From positions 2,666,001-2,730,000 of the forward strand of contig NZ_AP017422.1 in the NCBI RefSeq assembly GCF_002355595.1: DNA of 64,000 nt, in the 5' to 3' direction. The stretch comes from Filimonas lacunae (lineage in GTDB: Bacteria; Bacteroidota; Bacteroidia; Chitinophagales; Chitinophagaceae). A program made the position numbers and the translations under genes. Under the pieces are notes generated by a model, which saw only the letters and a program-made list of their open reading frames with translations, was not told the origin of the DNA and did no database searches. This document shows, piece by piece, positions 60,053 through 64,000 of the stretch; position 1 is the first letter of the stretch; the number at the start of each line of letters is the position of its first letter.

Positions 60053-62002
60053 ATGGATAGGAGTGGCAGGGCACGAAAATGGGTAGTGGTTTTATTCATC
60101 CTCATGGTTACCCTACAAAAAGCGGGTGCACAAACAGTGGAAGAGCTGGCAGTAGCTTACCCGCATGCGTATGCTGTGATGCTGAACTATACCAAAGACA
60201 TTACCCTGTTTATGGAAAACGGGGAGCCTAAGGCAGAAAGCAAGGTGGCGGTAGACATACTGATACTGGACGATAAGGCCAATGGCATGTATAACCGGTA
60301 TACGATTTATCATGGTTCTTTTACCCCGCTGGGCAAGGTAGACGCTTATACAGATGTACCTGTCAAAAGGGGATACGACAGGATAAAAGTACCGGAAATT
60401 AAAACGGATAATTCACGCAGCAGAAGTGTATTTTATGATGATGTAAAGGTGTCGTCGTTCGACTTTCCTTCTTTGAAAAAAGGAGCGATAGCGCATGTGC
60501 AGTATACACAGTACGATAACGATGTGCATTTGTTATCGCCTTTATATTTTGTAAGCTACATGCCCGTGATTAACCAGAAGGTAACTGTTACTTATCCTAA
60601 GCAAATGGTGCTGAACTATAAGCTGCGGAACGACAGTTTGCAACAGGTGCAGGTGGTAACAGGTAAAAAAGGCAGCAGCCTTACTTACACTTTTACGGCT
60701 AATAACCTGAAAGAAATGGACAGGCCCCCGGATGCGCCTTCGCCTTCGTATGATGAGCCGCATGTGTTACTGTATGTTTCTTCGTACCTGGACAAAGACG
60801 ATAAAAGGGTAGGCTTTTTAGATAACCTGGACGAGCTGTATCAATGGAACTATGCTTTTTTACGCAAGGTGCCTGCGGTGAACCACGAAAAAATGCAACT
60901 GGTGGCAGACAGCTTAACGCATGGCCTGCATTCTGATACGGATAAGGCAAGGGCTATTTACAGTTTTGTGCAACACAACATTAAATATGTAGCTTTTGAA
61001 AACGGTTTAGAGGGCTTTATTCCCCGTCCGGCAGACCTGGTGTACGATCGTAAGTTTGGTGATTGTAAAGATATGGCCAGCTTGTTAACGGATTTACTTA
61101 CCCGGGCAGGTGTAAAAGCCTGGGTAACCTGGATAGGCACACGTGATATTCCTTACGACTACACAGATGTAGCCTTGCCGCTTACCGATAACCATATGAT
61201 ATGTACGGCGCTGGTAAATGGTGAATATGTGTTTTTGGATGGTACTGATCCGGGATGTATTTATGGGTTTCCTACTGCCTTTATACAAGGCAAGCAGGCA
61301 CTGGTGGCTATAGGAGAGAAGGAACACAAAGTGTTACGTATACCTGAAATGGATGCCACTAAAAACAGGATGGTAGATACCACGTTAATCTCTGTTACCG
61401 ATAAAGGAATAAAGGGTAGCACGCGTTTGCGTTGTTATGGCTATATGGGCACAGCGGCGTATAATAACTTTTCGGCCAATAAAAACCCTGAGGATAACAA
61501 GGAAGATGTTAAGCGTTATACCAGCAAGGGAAATAACCGGTTTATACTGGACACTTTTCAAATCAACTATATAAGTGATGCAGAAAAGATCATGTGCATT
61601 CAAACCCAGTTTAGTTTACCAGGTTATTACAACAAGCTGGGTGATGAAATTTATATTAACCTGAACCTGGATAAGCTGTTAACCAGCGATCATATTATTG
61701 ACACAGCACATCATAAAACAGCGAGTTTACGCAGATTTAAATATATTCTTAATCAATATACCAAAATGGAGTTGCCCGAAGGGTATAGCATTGAATCGAT
61801 TCCAGACAATTTTAAATACAATAGCGAAGAGCTGTCGTTTGAAATAACCTATACCAAAGAATCCAAGGCTATCGTGGTGCGCCAGCAGCTGCAAAGCAAT
61901 TCTTTAATGCTGCCAAAGAGCCGGTTTGTGGATTGGAACAATGCCGTGCGTAAAATAATCAGTCAATATAAAGAGCAGGTGATACTGCAGAAAAAATCTT
62001 AG
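60053..62002 (+). CDS. DUF3857 protein with intact transglutaminase-like triad
   Basis: This is a 649-residue secreted protein; the signal peptide follows MDRSGRARKW (VVVLFILMVTLQKAGAQ). The DUF3857 domain is N-terminal (residues ~30-240). The transglutaminase-like core has FGDCKDMASLLTDLLTRAGV with Cys338, DNHMICTALV with His381 and VFLDGTD with Asp396: a complete papain-like triad in the usual spacing. It could therefore be an active peptidase or transglutaminase in the envelope. It begins 18 bp after the MORN gene and ends 13 bp before the third DUF3857 gene. Confidence 0.85.
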   Translation: MDRSGRARKWVVVLFILMVTLQKAGAQTVEELAVAYPHAYAVMLNYTKDITLFMENGEPKAESKVAVDILILDDKANGMYNRYTIYHGSFTPLGKVDAYTDVPVKRGYDRIKVPEIKTDNSRSRSVFYDDVKVSSFDFPSLKKGAIAHVQYTQYDNDVHLLSPLYFVSYMPVINQKVTVTYPKQMVLNYKLRNDSLQQVQVVTGKKGSSLTYTFTANNLKEMDRPPDAPSPSYDEPHVLLYVSSYLDKDDKRVGFLDNLDELYQWNYAFLRKVPAVNHEKMQLVADSLTHGLHSDTDKARAIYSFVQHNIKYVAFENGLEGFIPRPADLVYDRKFGDCKDMASLLTDLLTRAGVKAWVTWIGTRDIPYDYTDVALPLTDNHMICTALVNGEYVFLDGTDPGCIYGFPTAFIQGKQALVAIGEKEHKVLRIPEMDATKNRMVDTTLISVTDKGIKGSTRLRCYGYMGTAAYNNFSANKNPEDNKEDVKRYTSKGNNRFILDTFQINYISDAEKIMCIQTQFSLPGYYNKLGDEIYINLNLDKLLTSDHIIDTAHHKTASLRRFKYILNQYTKMELPEGYSIESIPDNFKYNSEELSFEITYTKESKAIVVRQQLQSNSLMLPKSRFVDWNNAVRKIISQYKEQVILQKKS

Positions 62003-62015
62003 CTGTAAATAAAAA

Positions 62016-63989
62016 ATGACTATGAGGAAAATAATAACCCTGTTGCTGGCAGGCAGCTGTAGTGTAATGGCTGCACAGGCGCAACGGGATTCTTTATCGG
62101 TGTGGCTGGAAAAACCTGTACTGCACCAGGTGCATGAAGCTTTTACAAAAGCCAGCGCCGTAAACATCCTGGACTCGCGTGAGGTAAGCTATAAACAAGA
62201 AGGAGATAATACCTTTCGTTATTGTAGCTATCACCAGATTATTAAGGTAAAGGATGATGAAGGTATTGAGCAATATAACAAGGTGTATATATATCAGCCT
62301 TACAATGCCGAAATACAGGATATTAAAGCCAGAAGCATATTGCCTGATGGTAAGGTAATTAACCTGGACCCTTCTACCGTAAAAGAAACCCAGAAGAACG
62401 GCAAGGTGTGCAAGCTGTTTGCCATGGATGGCCTGGAAAAGAATGCAGAGATAGAGTTTGCTTACGTGATAAAAAGAAGCGTGATCATTTTTAACTCCGA
62501 TACCTACCAGGATACCTATTTGCCTTGTCAGCATGCATTTTTTAGCCTTACCACCCCCAAACACTTACAATTTAGCGTAAAAGGCTATAACGGCTTTACG
62601 GTGAACGAAGATACCCTGATAGGGGATAACAGGATTGTTACCGGCTATGCCGATAATGTAAAAGAACTGAGCGATGAAAAGTATGCTTTTCAGCCACAAT
62701 ACCTGTCGAGAGTGGATTACAAGCTCAGCTATAATTATAATGGCAACGGTAATGTGCGTTTATATACCTGGAAGGAGTTTGCTAAAAAAGCCTATCCTAT
62801 TTATACCGAGTTAACCAGCAAAGAAGAAAAAGTGCTGAACCAGTTTGCGGGTAAAATAAACATACCTGCCACTGCTTCTACCGACGAGAAGATTCTGGCC
62901 GTGGAAGATTATGTAAAATCTAATATTAATATAGATAAAGACCTGATTTCGGAAGATGCGGATGACATTAATAAGATTGTATTAACCCGTGCCTCCAACG
63001 AAAGAGGCGCAAACCGGTTAATGGCGGGCATTTTTATAAAACTGGGAATCCACTTTCAGCTGGTGTTTGTTTCGTCGCGTAATAGCTACCCTATGGATGA
63101 AGAGCTGGAAAACTGGGACCGTGCCGATGACCTGTTGTTGTACTTTCCGCAAACAGGCAAATATCTGTCCCCATCAGATGTTACCTTTCGCTATCCTTAT
63201 GTTGAAGCGGCTGTTACCGGGGCCAAGGGCCTGTTTTTAAAAGAAACACAGATTGGTTCTTTAAAAACAGCTATAGGGCTGTTTAAAGAAATTGAGCCGG
63301 AACCGGTGTCTGCCAGTTACCAGAACCTGGAAGCAGACCTGCGCATCAATGAAACCATGGATACGGTGCTGGTGCAATCAAAACAGAGCATGGGTGGTTA
63401 TATTGCAGCTACTTATCGTCCGCTGTTTCATTTTCTGCCTAAAGACAAGCAGCTGGAAACCAGCAAGGAAATGCTGAAAATACAGGGCAATAATAACGAG
63501 GTTACCAATATTAAAACAGAAAACACGGCATTAACTGATGGTTTCTACCAGAAACCACTGATAGTATCCGGCGATATAAAAAGTGCCGAGCTGCTGGAGA
63601 ATGCAGGGAAGAAAGCGCTGTTGAAAATAGGGGAGGTGATTGGGCAGCAATCAGAAATGTATCAGGAAAAGCCGCGGCAGCTGCCTATGGAGCTGGATTA
63701 TACGCATTGGCTGATACGCAAAATTGTAGTGCATATACCTGATAACTATATCGTGAAGAACCCTAACGATCTGAAGTTTGCCATTTCTTTCAGCAATGGC
63801 ACAGATACTACCATGGGCTTTGTATCGGACTATGTGCTGGAAGGCAATACCCTTACGATAAATATCCGGGAAATGTACAACCAGCTGCGCTATCCTTTAT
63901 CGGAGTTTGATAATTTCCGGAAAGTGATTAACGCAGCTGCTGACTTTAATAAAGTAATGCTGGTGCTGGAAAAGAAAACCAACAGTTAG
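62016..63989 (+). CDS. DUF3857 protein with inactive transglutaminase-like domain, second copy
   Basis: This 657-residue paralogue of the gene at 54676 begins with MTMRKIITLLLAGSCSVMAA as signal peptide. It shares DSREVSYKQEGDNTFRYCSY, RARSILPDGKV-like and LPCQHAFFSLTTPKHLQFSV segments. The catalytic cysteine site is again lost (SNERGANRLMAGIF in place of a GDCKD motif), so the transglutaminase fold is likely non-enzymatic. The frame ends 11 bp before the window end with a normal TAG. With the active relative just upstream it may form a hetero-complex. Confidence 0.8.
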   Translation: MTMRKIITLLLAGSCSVMAAQAQRDSLSVWLEKPVLHQVHEAFTKASAVNILDSREVSYKQEGDNTFRYCSYHQIIKVKDDEGIEQYNKVYIYQPYNAEIQDIKARSILPDGKVINLDPSTVKETQKNGKVCKLFAMDGLEKNAEIEFAYVIKRSVIIFNSDTYQDTYLPCQHAFFSLTTPKHLQFSVKGYNGFTVNEDTLIGDNRIVTGYADNVKELSDEKYAFQPQYLSRVDYKLSYNYNGNGNVRLYTWKEFAKKAYPIYTELTSKEEKVLNQFAGKINIPATASTDEKILAVEDYVKSNINIDKDLISEDADDINKIVLTRASNERGANRLMAGIFIKLGIHFQLVFVSSRNSYPMDEELENWDRADDLLLYFPQTGKYLSPSDVTFRYPYVEAAVTGAKGLFLKETQIGSLKTAIGLFKEIEPEPVSASYQNLEADLRINETMDTVLVQSKQSMGGYIAATYRPLFHFLPKDKQLETSKEMLKIQGNNNEVTNIKTENTALTDGFYQKPLIVSGDIKSAELLENAGKKALLKIGEVIGQQSEMYQEKPRQLPMELDYTHWLIRKIVVHIPDNYIVKNPNDLKFAISFSNGTDTTMGFVSDYVLEGNTLTINIREMYNQLRYPLSEFDNFRKVINAAADFNKVMLVLEKKTNS

Positions 63990-64000
63990 CTGCCCGCAGC

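Noticed and set aside
1-64000. tRNA or rRNA genes, prophage structural genes, conjugation genes
   Set aside because: None found. The mobile region has replication and recombination functions but no capsid, tail, relaxase or mating-pair genes that I could recognise.

Overview
The window looks like a chromosomal segment of a Bacteroidota bacterium, most likely in the Chitinophagaceae (Chitinophaga/Niastella/Filimonas-like). The reasons are a T9SS-type gliding-motility C-terminal domain, PKD and DUF4397 lipoproteins, DUF3857/transglutaminase-fold secreted proteins, a MORN-repeat protein, very large Bacteroidota-style RHS polypeptides, TAnnTTTG-like promoter elements and weak ribosome binding sites. 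No tRNA or rRNA gene was seen. Assignments rest on reading motifs by eye; no database search was possible.

1-15.7 kb: an RHS polymorphic-toxin operon. It holds a giant RHS-linked secreted protein (5' end outside the window), a small secreted protein, a ~2,525-aa RHS protein with an unrecognised C-terminal toxin tip, and its presumed immunity gene. A second, orphan copy of the immunity gene follows.

15.7-27.5 kb: an AT-rich mobile/replicative region. Its left part carries an RteC-like protein, a VapE-type helicase ATPase, a divergent family-A-like polymerase (TV-Pol-like), a strongly structured RNA candidate and three small secreted/membrane proteins. Its right part carries a Sak4-like RecA/AAA ATPase, small unknown proteins, a second P-loop ATPase and two overlapping tyrosine recombinases, the second with degenerate catalytic residues. 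A near-identical 17-bp direct repeat flanks the right part (21315 and 27494). A 15-bp motif, AGGGAG-N3-AGGGAG, was found six times, always on the + strand and only in this region.

27.5-30.1 kb: a displaced (orphan) RHS C-terminal tip. It starts with 179 bp nearly identical to the main rhs core and carries a different, restriction-endonuclease-fold toxin plus its immunity gene. It ends with a ~175-bp module that is also found behind the main rhs cassette. An IS1-family element with an in-frame amber codon follows. The main and orphan cassettes are therefore bracketed by homologous blocks on both sides, a layout suited to tip swapping.

30.2-64 kb: mostly ordinary chromosome. It contains two tail-fibre-like adhesin paralogues, an AlkD-type DNA alkylation repair protein, a decayed phosphatase, lipoproteins, and a MarR-controlled tripartite drug efflux operon (TolC/EmrA/EmrB). 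An AraC regulator diverges from a Bcr/CflA transporter. Then come a secreted CHU_C protein, a lipocalin, DUF4397 and DUF1003 proteins, a sensor histidine kinase, a TetR-SDR pair with two clear palindromic operators, and a cluster of three DUF3857 proteins around a MORN protein.

The most striking unexplained structure is at 37456-37770: fifteen consecutive units of exactly 21 bp, most built on the dyad AGAAA-NN-TTTCT, directly upstream of a minus-strand gene of unknown function. Next in interest are the nested-hairpin RNA with a cUACGg loop at 19720-19868, the AGGGAG-N3-AGGGAG motif set and the cassette-swapping architecture of the rhs locus.
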